From contig NZ_CP150300.1 of the NCBI RefSeq assembly GCF_037991315.1, positions 3,100,001 through 3,164,000 on the forward strand: a stretch of 64,000 bases of DNA. The letters are read 5' to 3'. The position numbers were made by a program, and so were the translations under genes. Source of the DNA: Paenibacillus sp. FSL H8-0079. Lineage in GTDB: Bacteria; Bacillota; Bacilli; Paenibacillales; Paenibacillaceae. Positions within the stretch are counted from its first letter, which is position 1, and each line of letters starts with the position of its first letter. The notes beneath the pieces are model-generated. The model was not told the origin of the DNA, searched no databases, and saw nothing but the letters and a program-made list of their open reading frames with translations. This document shows positions 25,808 through 34,039 of this stretch, piece by piece.

Positions 25808-26572
25808 ATGAATAACGGACATTCATCCGATCAAGCGAACGAACCGTGGAGTGGTCATTCCATCCCGTTTACAACGTTACAGGAAACACCTATCTTATCC
25901 TTACTCCAGCCGTCCCATGGGGAACGAATCCTTGATGTAGGTTGCGGAAATGGGGAGATGACAGCCAAAATTGCAGCCGCAGGAGCACTGCCAACAGGTA
26001 TAGATTTTTCAGAGGAGACGATTAGGCAAGCTAAACTGAAATACCCGGATATGAATATTCAAGTCGAAAATGCTTGTCATTATCGGACAGAAGAACCGTT
26101 CGATGCCGTTTTCTCTCATGCCGTTCTGCATTGGATACAAGATGCTCCAGCTGTAGTCCAATCGATACAGTTAGCGCTCAAGAAGGGCGGAAGGTTCGTG
26201 GCCGAGTTCGCCGGAAGTGGCAATACAGCTATATTGATTGCGGCGGTACGAGAAGAACTGGATACCCGTGGATACGAATGGGAAGGACGGAACCCATGGT
26301 ATCACCCGACCATTGGCGAATATGCGAGTCTGCTGGAGCAGAACGGATTTCGCATTAGTCTAGCTCAGCATGTGGACCAATTTACCCCGTTCAGGCCAGG
26401 TGTCAGAAAGTGGTTGAATAGCTTCGCTGAGTATTTATTCAAGGACATCGCGCTTGCAGAACAGGAAGTTATTATGGATACTATTGAGAGGAAGGTACAG
26501 CCACAACTGATGCGGGATGCACAATGGTATCTGGACAGAAGCCGACTGCGAGTTGTAGCTATTAAGGAATAG
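25808..26572 (+). CDS. Class I SAM-dependent methyltransferase
   Basis: This 254-residue enzyme has a Rossmann methyltransferase domain with motif I RILDVGCGNGEMT near residues 40-52, the acidic ribose contact in TGIDFSEETI, and motif IV-like FDAVFSHAVLHWIQD near 97-111. The layout resembles trans-aconitate and ubiquinone-type methyltransferases acting on small acids or metabolites; the substrate is not evident. The ATG at 25808 is chosen because GAAGGAGA lies 9 bp upstream. The pentapeptide gene starts 11 bp after its stop, so they probably form an operon. Confidence 0.88.
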   Translation: MNNGHSSDQANEPWSGHSIPFTTLQETPILSLLQPSHGERILDVGCGNGEMTAKIAAAGALPTGIDFSEETIRQAKLKYPDMNIQVENACHYRTEEPFDAVFSHAVLHWIQDAPAVVQSIQLALKKGGRFVAEFAGSGNTAILIAAVREELDTRGYEWEGRNPWYHPTIGEYASLLEQNGFRISLAQHVDQFTPFRPGVRKWLNSFAEYLFKDIALAEQEVIMDTIERKVQPQLMRDAQWYLDRSRLRVVAIKE

Positions 26573-26583
26573 GAGAATATGGG

Positions 26584-27213
26584 ATGAAAATGGATAAACC
26601 CAAGATTCAGGAGCAGTTGCTCGAACAAGAAACCATTACATTTCTCGAATCCAAAGTCGAGTACAAACACAAGTTGATTGAGAATATTACACTGGATCAC
26701 CAGGAAGCGAGCAAGGTTTCATTTGAAAATGTTGTATTTAGACATGTGACGATCTCGGAGTCAACCTTGGAACAATTTGAATTCACCGATGTTCGCTTTG
26801 AACACTGCGACTTCTCCAATGTCAATCTCTCAAGTGCCTTCATGCACCGGATCGAATGGCATAACTGTAAGTTTGTCGGAACTGATTTTTCCAATAGTCG
26901 ATTGCAAAATGTCAATTTCCTTCATGGCTTAGGAGACTACAGCAACTTCCGTTTTGCCCACTTGAAACAGGTCTCCTTCTCCGAATGTACCTTGATTGGT
27001 GCGGATTTTGCCTATCTGGCACTTCAAAAAATAGAGTTCATTCAATGTAACATCGACCAAGCTTCCATGACGGGTACCAAAATGAAGGATTTGGATCTTA
27101 GCGATTGCCAATTTGACTCCTTGGTGCTGACCATGGAAGATCTCAACGGTTGTGTGATCTCACCACATCAAGCCGCTACATTTGTAGGATTAATGGGCAT
27201 CAGTATTAAATAA
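26584..27213 (+). CDS. Pentapeptide repeat protein
   Basis: This 209-residue protein has many tandem A(D/N)LxX-type pentapeptides from about residue 45 to 195, such as FEHCDFSNVNLSS, FVGTDFSNSRLQNVNF and LIGADFAYLALQ. These wind into a right-handed quadrilateral beta-helix. An N-terminal helical segment precedes the repeats. Relatives include Qnr and MfpA, which mimic DNA and protect gyrase, but most family members have unknown roles, and this sequence is not clearly a Qnr. There is no signal peptide. It is probably co-transcribed with the methyltransferase gene. Confidence 0.85.
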   Translation: MKMDKPKIQEQLLEQETITFLESKVEYKHKLIENITLDHQEASKVSFENVVFRHVTISESTLEQFEFTDVRFEHCDFSNVNLSSAFMHRIEWHNCKFVGTDFSNSRLQNVNFLHGLGDYSNFRFAHLKQVSFSECTLIGADFAYLALQKIEFIQCNIDQASMTGTKMKDLDLSDCQFDSLVLTMEDLNGCVISPHQAATFVGLMGISIK

Positions 27214-27237
27214 ATTGGCATGAACATATTCATGGGG

Positions 27238-27265
27238 TTGCCAAGATAGTAGAAGTGTGTATAAT
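27238..27265 (+). promoter_or_regulatory. Promoter of the guanidine riboswitch transcript
   Basis: TTGCCA (27238-27243) and TATAAT (27260-27265) with 16-bp spacing place the start near 27272, just ahead of the aptamer. Confidence 0.6.
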
Positions 27266-27283
27266 TGGAGACACATTAGAATA

Positions 27284-27384
27284 AAAACAGGTTTTCTAGG
27301 GTTCCGCGGCGGTTGTGTCGGTCTGGTCCGAGAGAAAACCCGCAACCTGTTGGTTGTGCCACGGAGGGATAAAAGCCTGGGAGA
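27284..27384 (+). ncRNA. Guanidine-I (ykkC) riboswitch
   Basis: The conserved core of the ykkC/guanidine-I class is easy to see: CTAGGGTTCCG at about 27296-27306, GGTCCGAGAG at 27325-27334, then the 3' block CCACGGAGGGATAAAAGCC (from about 27359) and GGGAGA. The class binds free guanidinium and turns on exporters or degradation enzymes. Here the 3' edge of the aptamer overlaps the 5' arm of a terminator, so guanidine binding should prevent terminator formation. The two SMR genes directly downstream are the usual cargo. Confidence 0.93.
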
Positions 27385-27424
27385 TGAACTGCTTGATGCA
27401 GTTTGTTTCCCGGGCTTTTTTTGT
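27371..27424 (+). terminator. Riboswitch expression-platform terminator
   Basis: The arms AAAAGCCTGGGA and TCCCGGGCTTTT (one G-U pair), with an inner AACTGC/GCAGTT hairpin, run into a long T stretch. The 5' arm is shared with the conserved 3' part of the aptamer. Confidence 0.88.
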
Positions 27425-27488
27425 TTTTTCGCTAATGAACCCTTACGGGTTGTACAAAAAAATGTAAAAGAGAAGGAGTGTTACAGGA

Positions 27489-27827
27489 ATGAATAAAACG
27501 TGGATGTCGGTTGTGATTGCTGCTGTGTTTGAAGTGGGTTGGGTCATTGGATTGAAACATGCCAGTGGTCTGCTGGAATGGGGGCTTACGCTGGTTGCGA
27601 TTATCATTAGTTTCTCCTTGATGATTGCAGCTTCGCGGACACTGCCCGTGGGAACTGTGTATGCAGTTTTCGTTGGCCTGGGTACCGCAGGTACGGTGCT
27701 TGCAGAGATTCTTTTGTTTAATGCACCTGTGCAAACCGGAAAAATGATTCTCATTGGTGTACTTTTACTCGGCGTAATTGGTCTTAAAATGCTAAGTAAA
27801 GAGAAGAATAAGGAGGTGCAGCTATAA
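27489..27827 (+). CDS. ykkC: SMR-family guanidinium exporter subunit (YkkC-like)
   Basis: This 112-residue protein has four transmembrane helices. The essential membrane Glu is in helix 1 ([15 protein letters not shown]), and the GWxxxLK segment is like that of SugE/Gdx proteins, which export guanidinium in exchange for protons. Helix 2-3 contains [19 protein letters not shown], another family signature. The gene is the first under the guanidine riboswitch and its stop overlaps the start of the second SMR gene (TAATG), so the two likely form a heterodimeric exporter. Confidence 0.92.
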   Translation: MNKTWMSVVIAAVFEVGWVIGLKHASGLLEWGLTLVAIIISFSLMIAASRTLPVGTVYAVFVGLGTAGTVLAEILLFNAPVQTGKMILIGVLLLGVIGLKMLSKEKNKEVQL

Positions 27828-28141
27828 TGAACTGGGTATTTCTAATCTTGGCAGGCGTATTTGAGATGATCGGAGTGCTGATGATAAACAAGTTGCACAA
27901 AGACCGTAATTTCATTTCACTGGTTCTATTGGTAGCCGGGTTTGGTTTGAGCTTTATATTTCTATCTCTGGCGATGAAAACTCTTCCGATGGGAACAGCA
28001 TATGCCGTGTGGACGGGAATAGGAGCTTCCGGCGGTGCCATACTTGGCATGGTGTTTTATGGGGAACCTCGAAATGCCCTAAGAATTGTGTTTATCGCCA
28101 TGGTACTCGGATCAGCAGTAGGTCTTAAATTGGTCAGTTGA
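27827..28141 (+). CDS. ykkD: SMR-family guanidinium exporter subunit (YkkD-like)
   Basis: This 104-residue four-helix protein is the partner of the preceding SMR protein. Helix 1 carries the conserved Glu in GVFEMIGVLMINK and the central signature reads LPMGTAYAVWTGIGASGGAILG. It is translationally coupled to the first subunit through a 1-nt overlap (TAATG). By analogy with YkkCD of Bacillus, the pair forms a heterodimer that removes guanidinium or small hydrophobic cations. Confidence 0.92.
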   Translation: MNWVFLILAGVFEMIGVLMINKLHKDRNFISLVLLVAGFGLSFIFLSLAMKTLPMGTAYAVWTGIGASGGAILGMVFYGEPRNALRIVFIAMVLGSAVGLKLVS

Positions 28142-28257
28142 AAAAATGAAAATAAAAAGATGATTTACAGATTGCGTTTTTAATGTTATCCTTATACGTT
28201 ACGTGTGAAATAAAAGATACGTCTTATTGATAGATGTGCGTAAATGAAGGAGACAAC

Positions 28258-29664
28258 ATGACATTTAACGACTTAAATATTATCCCCTCTATTATGGAAG
28301 GGTTAAGCAAAGCAAACTATACTAATCCTACGCCTATACAGGAACAAGCAATTCCAGCTGTATTAGCGGGCAGAGACCTGCTGGGATGTGCACAGACAGG
28401 AACAGGCAAGACGGCAGCATTTTCGGTGCCAATCATTCAATTATTGAGCGAAAGATCCAAAGGACAAGGATCGAAGTCCGCACGACATATTCGCTCATTG
28501 ATTTTGACACCAACAAGAGAGCTGGCTATTCAAATCGCGGACAACATCAAGGTATATAGTCGGTATACGGACATCCGTTGTACAGCTATCGTTGGTGGTG
28601 TTTCGCAAAAAGTGCAAGAGCGTGCGCTGAATCAAGGTGCAGATATTATTATCGCAACGCCTGGTAGATTGAACGATCTGATTAACCAGAAACGTATTGA
28701 TCTGAAGATGGTTGAGATTCTCGTTCTGGATGAAGCAGACCGGATGTTGGACATGGGCTTCATTCATGATGTGAAAAGAATCATTGCCAAAATGCCGAAC
28801 AAGAAGCAAACGCTGTTCTTCTCAGCTACGATGCCTCCTGAAATCACCAAAATGGTTAAAACCTTGCTGGTTGATCCAGTCAAAGTAGAAATTACACCGG
28901 TATCTTCAACAGTAGACCGCATTGAGCAGTCTATATATTTGCTGGAGAATGGCAAGAAGCAGCAGATGTTGAACCAAATTTTGGAGGATAAATCCATCGT
29001 CACGGCATTGGTGTTCACACGCACGAAGCGCGGCGCTGACCGGGTTACACGTGATTTGGCCAAAGTGAATGTTACGGCACAGGCTATTCATGGCAATAAG
29101 TCTCAGAACGAGCGACAACGGGCACTGAACAACTTCAAGAGCGGGGCCACGCGAGTACTGGTAGCTACGGATATCGCTGCAAGAGGAATTGATGTGGAAG
29201 AACTGTCGCATGTCATTAACTTTAACCTGCCTAACATTCCGGAAACGTATGTTCACCGTATTGGACGTACAGGTCGAGCAGGGAAAAGCGGGATGGCCAT
29301 CTCATTCTGTGAGAAAGACGAACTTCCATTCCTGAAGGATATCGAGAAAGTGATTAAAAAGACGATTCCTGAAGTGAAAGGTCATCCGTATCCGATGACA
29401 GGTGTACCTGTGTTTGAAAAAACGAACAAAGCACCAGGCGGTAAACCTGCCTTTAACAAATCATCTGCAGGCAAACCGGCCAAGTCCAAGGCGAACCCGG
29501 CACGCAAGCCCAAATCCGAGTGGTTTGCCAAGAGTGGCAAAACCAATAATAGTCGTTCAAACGACGGTAGACCTAGTAGCAGTAGATCAAACAGCAGTAG
29601 CAGTAAATCCAACAATGGCTCATTTAATCGCAGCAGCAAAACAAGAAACGATAGAGCCAACTAA
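28258..29664 (+). CDS. DEAD-box ATP-dependent RNA helicase
   Basis: This 468-residue helicase has every core motif: the Q motif region NPTPIQEQAI, Walker A AQTGTGKT at 45-52, PTRELA, TPGRL, DEAD near 160, SAT, the helicase C-domain motif ATDIAARGIDV and motif VI HRIGRTGRAG. After about residue 385 comes a basic, Ser/Asn/Lys-rich low-complexity tail, as in RhlE/CshA-type enzymes, where it helps bind RNA. It should remodel RNA during ribosome assembly, mRNA decay or cold adaptation. ATG 28258 is chosen because GAAGGAGA precedes it. An IS1182 copy begins 22 bp after its stop. Confidence 0.94.
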   Translation: MTFNDLNIIPSIMEGLSKANYTNPTPIQEQAIPAVLAGRDLLGCAQTGTGKTAAFSVPIIQLLSERSKGQGSKSARHIRSLILTPTRELAIQIADNIKVYSRYTDIRCTAIVGGVSQKVQERALNQGADIIIATPGRLNDLINQKRIDLKMVEILVLDEADRMLDMGFIHDVKRIIAKMPNKKQTLFFSATMPPEITKMVKTLLVDPVKVEITPVSSTVDRIEQSIYLLENGKKQQMLNQILEDKSIVTALVFTRTKRGADRVTRDLAKVNVTAQAIHGNKSQNERQRALNNFKSGATRVLVATDIAARGIDVEELSHVINFNLPNIPETYVHRIGRTGRAGKSGMAISFCEKDELPFLKDIEKVIKKTIPEVKGHPYPMTGVPVFEKTNKAPGGKPAFNKSSAGKPAKSKANPARKPKSEWFAKSGKTNNSRSNDGRPSSSRSNSSSSKSNNGSFNRSSKTRNDRAN

Positions 29665-29748
29665 GTTTTCGTAAATGCAAGATAAAGGGGCTGTCCCATA
29701 AGTCATAAAATGGCTAGAGACAGCTCTGTTTTCAAAATTGTAAAACAA

Positions 29749-29811
29749 AAAGAAACCGTTCCTTGGTAAAATGGAAGTGCGACCCACCATTTGAAAGGAG
29801 ACGGTTTCTTT
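29749..29811 (+). promoter_or_regulatory. Hairpin masking the transposase SD and start (copy 1)
   Basis: AAAGAAACCGT (29749-29759) pairs perfectly with ACGGTTTCTTT (29801-29811), and CCTT pairs inside with AAGG of the SD AAAGGAG. The structure hides both the SD and the first bases of the TTG start. Such hairpins stop read-through transcripts from outside from being translated into transposase. The same structure lies in copy 2 at 35680-35742. Confidence 0.6.
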
Positions 29812-31369
29812 GTACATTCAATATACCATGGATCAACTTTTCTTGCCAATGGATTTGGAGACAGATATCCCCAAAAATCACCTCGTTCGTGTTGTGAATA
29901 ACGCAATCAATCGCCTCAGCGATTCCATTTTTAACTCGGCGTATCCTGGCGGGGGTCGCCATAGCTATCATCCCAAAATGCTCACCAAAATCATCATCTA
30001 CGCCTACACCCAGCGCATCTATTCTTCCCGGCAAATTGCCAAGGCGGTTCGCGAAAATATCATGTTCATGTGGATAGCCGGGCGGCAACAACCGGATTTC
30101 CGGACCATTAATCGCTTTCGTTCCGAGCGGATGAAAGAGGTCTTGGAAACTGTGTTTACCCATGTGCTGGAGCTGTTGGTTCAGGAGCAATACGTGTCCT
30201 TGGATCACTATTTTTTGGACGGAACCAAGCTTGAAGCGAATGCGAATCGCTACACCTTTGTGTGGAAAAAAGCCGTCGTCAAGCACCAGGCCAAGCTGCA
30301 AGAAAAAGTACATACCTTGTTTCAAGCCATCGAAGAAGCGGAAAACGAAGAAGATACCCTCCACACCGGAACCGACCTGCCTGAACTTGGCGAAGTCTCG
30401 GCTCTCACTGCGGAAAAACTGGAACAAGCCGTCAAGCAATTGGAGGAAAAGCTAAGCGAAAAACCGAAGAGCAAAACATTAAAAAAAGCGGTGCGACAGT
30501 TGTGCAAAGACTTCCTGCCCCGGTTGCAAAAGTATGAGCATCAGATCCAAACTGCTGGTGAGCGGGGCAGTTACAGCAAAACCGATCCAGATGCGACGTT
30601 CATGCGAATGAAAGAAGACCACATGCGAAATGGTCAACTAAAGCCTGGATACAATGTACAAATCGGAACGGAAAACCAGTTTGTATTGGGCTACAGTGTA
30701 CACCAGCGGCCCACGGACACCAAATGTCTGAAACCGCACCTGGATCATCTGGAAGAGCAGCTTGGTAAAAGAGTGAAAACCGTCATTGCCGATGCCGGGT
30801 ATGGAAGCGAAGAAAATTACAGCTATTTGGAAGAAAAAAACATCCACGGCATCGTCAAATACGGAACATACCATAAAGAGAAAACGAGGGCATGGAAGCA
30901 AGCGCTGGGCAAAGTGGACCACTGGAGCTACAACGAAACCGAAGATACATGGACCTGTGCGGCAGGGCAAACGTTACCATTCCGGTATGAAAGTCAGGCG
31001 GTCACGGAGAGTGGCTACGCGATTCGAACCCGCCATTATCGAAGTGCAGACTGTAGCGAATGTCCCCTGAAAACCAAATGCACAACAGCGAAAGGCAATC
31101 GGGAGATTACCGTCAGTCTTACCTATATGCGTCAAAAAAACGAGATGCGGGAACGGTTACGTAGTGAGGAAGGATATACCCTTTCAGTTCGGCGCATGAC
31201 GGAGCCTGAGAGTGTGTTTGGACAAATTAAAAATAACCGGGGATTCCGAAGATTCCTGCTTCGCGGCTTGCAAAAAGTGAGCCTGGAGGTTGGGTGGCTT
31301 TGCCTTGCCCACAATCTACTCAAAAAAGCCACATTGACAGAAAAACGCAAAAAGGACAAAGCAGAATAA
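29810..31369 (+). CDS. IS1182-family DDE transposase (copy 1)
   Basis: This 519-residue transposase has an N-terminal DNA-binding part (about 1-110, with RQIAKAVRENIMFMWIAG and PDFRTINRFRSERM) and a DDE catalytic domain. The first Asp lies in YFLDGTKLEAN, the second in VIADAGYGSEEN and the Glu in EPESVFGQIKNNRGFRRF. A four-Cys cluster, CSECPLKTKC plus neighbours, lies near residue 420. The frame is intact. The TTG at 29810 is preferred because AAAGGAG stands 9 bp before it, with ATG 29828 as an alternative. The protein is identical to that of copy 2, a sign of recent transposition. Confidence 0.93.
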   Translation: MYIQYTMDQLFLPMDLETDIPKNHLVRVVNNAINRLSDSIFNSAYPGGGRHSYHPKMLTKIIIYAYTQRIYSSRQIAKAVRENIMFMWIAGRQQPDFRTINRFRSERMKEVLETVFTHVLELLVQEQYVSLDHYFLDGTKLEANANRYTFVWKKAVVKHQAKLQEKVHTLFQAIEEAENEEDTLHTGTDLPELGEVSALTAEKLEQAVKQLEEKLSEKPKSKTLKKAVRQLCKDFLPRLQKYEHQIQTAGERGSYSKTDPDATFMRMKEDHMRNGQLKPGYNVQIGTENQFVLGYSVHQRPTDTKCLKPHLDHLEEQLGKRVKTVIADAGYGSEENYSYLEEKNIHGIVKYGTYHKEKTRAWKQALGKVDHWSYNETEDTWTCAAGQTLPFRYESQAVTESGYAIRTRHYRSADCSECPLKTKCTTAKGNREITVSLTYMRQKNEMRERLRSEEGYTLSVRRMTEPESVFGQIKNNRGFRRFLLRGLQKVSLEVGWLCLAHNLLKKATLTEKRKKDKAE

Positions 31370-31390
31370 ACCTCTGCTTTGTCCTTTTTT
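31349..31390 (+). terminator. Terminator inside IS copy 1
   Basis: The arms AAAAGGACAAAGCAG and CTGCTTTGTCCTTTT pair perfectly over 15 bp and overlap the transposase stop. A matching structure exists in copy 2 at 34101-34142. Confidence 0.85.
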
Positions 31391-31535
31391 GAACGTATGC
31401 GTGGTATTTCTTTTTGCCTATACTTTTTTCAAGGGCTTTTGAGACAGCCCCTTTATTATGTGCAGCGAGCATATTTACATACGAACTTACATTCGGTATC
31501 ATTATAACGTCCACTGGTGAAAGGGAGGAACTGAC

Positions 31536-31886
31536 TTGAAGGATACGATGATTGAATACAGTTTGAAGAAGAAAGGTGCGATCAAGGATTATCCATTTGG
31601 GCCTAATCCAGTCGCGATGAAGGTTGCGGGTAAGATGTTCGCGCTTATTTTTGAAAACGAAGAGAACTGTCGCTTGAACTTAAAATGTGATCCCATTATT
31701 GCAGAGAACCTGAGAGAGCAGCATGAAGCGGTTCAACCGGGATATCATATGAACAAAAAACACTGGAATACCATTACGCTGGATGGTTCATTGTCAGATG
31801 AGGATATCTACGTCATGATTGATCACTCTTATGAACTGGTTGTCAAATCCCTTCCGAAAAGCGTTCGGGAATCTCTGTCCGAATAG
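31536..31886 (+). CDS. MmcQ/YjbR family protein
   Basis: This 116-residue protein matches the MmcQ/YjbR (CyaY-like fold) family: WG/FG-rich start KDYPFGPNPVAMKV, a core of MFALIFE and LNLKCDP, then PGYHMNKKHWNTITLDGSL and a final helix DHSYELVVKSLPKSVR. The family binds DNA in some reports but has no firmly established function. The TTG at 31536 is favoured because GGGAGG lies close before it; ATG 31548 is the alternative. It is the first gene inside the interval bracketed by the two inverted IS copies. Confidence 0.85.
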   Translation: MKDTMIEYSLKKKGAIKDYPFGPNPVAMKVAGKMFALIFENEENCRLNLKCDPIIAENLREQHEAVQPGYHMNKKHWNTITLDGSLSDEDIYVMIDHSYELVVKSLPKSVRESLSE

Positions 31887-31909
31887 TGAAGCATTTCATG
31901 TAACTCACA

Positions 31910-32788
31910 TTAATCGTCACTTAACAGGTCACTGACCTGGAGTTTCTCATATGTCTCGGCTGATGTCTGTCTATTCGTCGCATAGTTGATTTTATAAATG
32001 CAGGAGTAGATGACGTTTAACACATATTCAAAAGCAATCTGGGAAGAAAATGATCCGATCTTGGCAAGCTTCACTTCATCATTGGGAACGCGGATACAGA
32101 TCGTGCTGAGCTTTGCCAGTTCGCTGTGACTGGTTGCTGTGATGGTGATAAAAGGAATGTGTTCACGCTTAAAATGATGGGCCGCTGTAATATAACTCTG
32201 AGATTTTCCATGATAGGTGAGGAAAATAGCACAGTCTCTTGTCGTCAGATTGACGGTATGGTGCGCCCATTCAGACAGCTCGGTGGCAATGACTACATAT
32301 TTATTGATTTTGAACAGTTTATTTTGAAAACTTTTCGCCCGGATCTGTGAATCGCCCATGGCGTAGATGAATATCCGTTCAGCCCGATCCAATAATTGCG
32401 CTGTGTGTGACAGCAAGTCATCGTCCATATAGGCCACATTCTTCTCGATGGTTTCCTTCATTAATTCGGCAATTTCTTTTGCCACCTGAAGCGAAGACTC
32501 ACCCAGACTGAACGGATAATTAGGGTCCACATTGGATATGTTCTGGGCGGAGTCCTGCTCAAATTCCCGGGCAAGTCTGATGATGAATTCTTTGAAGCCA
32601 GTGAGTTCAAGTTTGTGAATGAGTCGGTTAATTGCCGAATGCGAGGTATAGGTAACTTTCGCGAGTTCTTGCACATTTAAGTGAAGAATACGGTCCTTAT
32701 GTGTCAATATGTAGGAAGCGATGCTTTTTTCATTTGGTGTAAAGTTATGCATGTCGGATAATTGAGTTAGTATTTTCAATAGGTTCAC
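31910..32788 (-). CDS. MurR/RpiR-family regulator (HTH + SIS)
   Basis: This 292-residue regulator has an N-terminal RpiR HTH (about 1-75, with NEKSIASYILTHKD and ELAKVTYTSHSAINRLIHKL). A SIS sugar-phosphate-binding domain follows (about 110-250, with IFIYAMGDSQIRAKSFQNKLF and CAIFLTYHGKSQSYITAAHHFK). Such proteins sense phosphosugars and repress or activate sugar-use genes. It is divergent from the Gfo/Idh oxidoreductase gene and probably controls it through the palindrome at 32827. The phosphosugar sensed is unknown. Confidence 0.9.
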   Translation of the reverse strand: MNLLKILTQLSDMHNFTPNEKSIASYILTHKDRILHLNVQELAKVTYTSHSAINRLIHKLELTGFKEFIIRLAREFEQDSAQNISNVDPNYPFSLGESSLQVAKEIAELMKETIEKNVAYMDDDLLSHTAQLLDRAERIFIYAMGDSQIRAKSFQNKLFKINKYVVIATELSEWAHHTVNLTTRDCAIFLTYHGKSQSYITAAHHFKREHIPFITITATSHSELAKLSTICIRVPNDEVKLAKIGSFSSQIAFEYVLNVIYSCIYKINYATNRQTSAETYEKLQVSDLLSDD

Positions 32789-32826
32789 CCCAAGTAAGTT
32801 GAATAACGTCGATTATGGGCGTTCAT

Positions 32827-32841
32827 TAAACATTTTGTTTA
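32827..32841. promoter_or_regulatory. Candidate RpiR operator
   Basis: TAAACA-TTT-TGTTTA is a perfect inverted repeat with a 3-bp spacer, lying 38 bp upstream of the RpiR start in the divergent interval. Position and symmetry make it a fair candidate for the RpiR site. Confidence 0.4.
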
Positions 32842-32956
32842 TAGACAGACCGTTAGGCATCCTAAAAATGGTCGATTGTACCGTTATGGCGGCAAAGCCT
32901 ATATTCAGGGTTGTCTTCTTTTATAATAAATGAAAAAGACCCTTGGGGGAATGAAT

Positions 32957-33976
32957 ATGTTAACCATCGGATACATTGGTAATGGTAAAAGTGCGAATCG
33001 TTACCATCTTCCTTTTTCATTGAATCGAGATTATCTGAACGTAAAGACCATCTATGCTCGTAGCCCGGAAAAAACGGAATGGCCGAGAATATCGGACGTA
33101 ATCTACACCGATGACGTTTCCGCGGTGATGAATGATGAGGAGATTCAATTGGTTGTGATCTGCACACACACAGTGTCCCATTATTCATACGCGAAAATGG
33201 CACTCGATCACGGAAAACATGTGCTTGTGGAGAAACCGTTCATGTTAACCCAGGCGGAAGCCATATCCATCTTCCAATACGCCAAAGATAAAAATCTGGT
33301 GATCCAATGTTATCAGAACAGACGTTATGATTCGGACTTCTTTACAACAAAGAAAGTGATTGAATCAGGGAAGCTGGGGGATCTGCTGGAAGTAGAGATG
33401 CACTACGATTACTACCGTCCGGAAATCCCGAACAACATCTCTCATTTTTCCAAATATCACAGTTATCTATACGGACATGGGGTGCATACCATCGATCAGG
33501 TGTTGTCCTATTTCGGCAAACCGGATACGATCCATTCCGATGTGCGTCAACTGCTTGGTGAGGGAAGAATGAACGATTACTTTGATCTGGACTTCTATTA
33601 TTCCTCACTCAAAGTGTCCGTCAAATCAAGCTTTTTCCGTTTGAAGCCCCGTCCAAGTTTTGTGGTATATGGCAAGAAGGGTGTGTTCGTGAAACAAACG
33701 GAGGACCGGCAGGAGGAACATCTGAAATTGTTTTATCTGCCCAAGGGACATGCTGATTTTGGTGTGGATCTCCCGCAGCACTATGGCGTCTTGACCTATC
33801 TGGATGATGAAGGAATCTATCATGAGGAAAAAGTGGTTTCGGAGACTGGGGATTATGCCCGAGTGTATGATGATATCTATGAATCCATTGTACATGGCAA
33901 GGATAAGGTCATCAGAGATGAAGAAACGATTACCGCGATGGGGATTCTGGAACAAGGTATAGCAGCGTGCAAATAA
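32957..33976 (+). CDS. Gfo/Idh/MocA-family oxidoreductase
   Basis: This 339-residue NAD(P)-dependent enzyme starts with the Rossmann glycine motif TIGYIGNGKSANRYHLPF and has the family signature VEKPFMLTQ near residue 97, whose Lys is catalytic, followed by the alpha/beta C-terminal domain (GHGVHTIDQVLSYFG). Relatives oxidise inositols, glucose or fructose derivatives. ATG 32957 is chosen over 32930 and 32951 because GGGGGA is 6 bp before it. The pairing with a divergent RpiR gene suggests a sugar or polyol pathway. IS copy 2 starts 63 bp after the stop, so any downstream partner genes may have been cut off. Confidence 0.9.
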   Translation: MLTIGYIGNGKSANRYHLPFSLNRDYLNVKTIYARSPEKTEWPRISDVIYTDDVSAVMNDEEIQLVVICTHTVSHYSYAKMALDHGKHVLVEKPFMLTQAEAISIFQYAKDKNLVIQCYQNRRYDSDFFTTKKVIESGKLGDLLEVEMHYDYYRPEIPNNISHFSKYHSYLYGHGVHTIDQVLSYFGKPDTIHSDVRQLLGEGRMNDYFDLDFYYSSLKVSVKSSFFRLKPRPSFVVYGKKGVFVKQTEDRQEEHLKLFYLPKGHADFGVDLPQHYGVLTYLDDEGIYHEEKVVSETGDYARVYDDIYESIVHGKDKVIRDEETITAMGILEQGIAACK

Positions 33977-34039
33977 ACAAATAAGCATTGAGCTTACGAT
34001 TATAGATCCGTTTTGAAGAAAAGGTAAGTAAAGATGAAC

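Larger units (their letters stand above)
29687..31451 (+). mobile_element. IS1182-family insertion sequence, copy 1
   Basis: This 1765-bp element is bounded by GGGGCTGTCCCATAAG at 29687 and the complement of GGGGCTGTCTCAAAAG ending at 31451 (14 of 16 matching). It carries one transposase gene, a promoter-proximal hairpin and an internal terminator. The flanks show no direct repeat; instead ATAAA before and TTTAT after are inverted, which suggests insertion into a palindromic target. The element has the same length as the copy at 34040 but opposite orientation, and both copies encode the same transposase sequence. Confidence 0.9.

Noticed and set aside
26584..27213. Calling the pentapeptide protein a Qnr-type quinolone resistance protein
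   Set aside because: The repeat region is generic and interrupted, and the Qnr loop pattern was not recognised. The family is mostly of unknown function.
29732..30439. Long antisense frame (235 codons) inside the IS transposase
   Set aside because: It overlaps the transposase completely on the other strand, has no SD and recurs only because the IS is duplicated.
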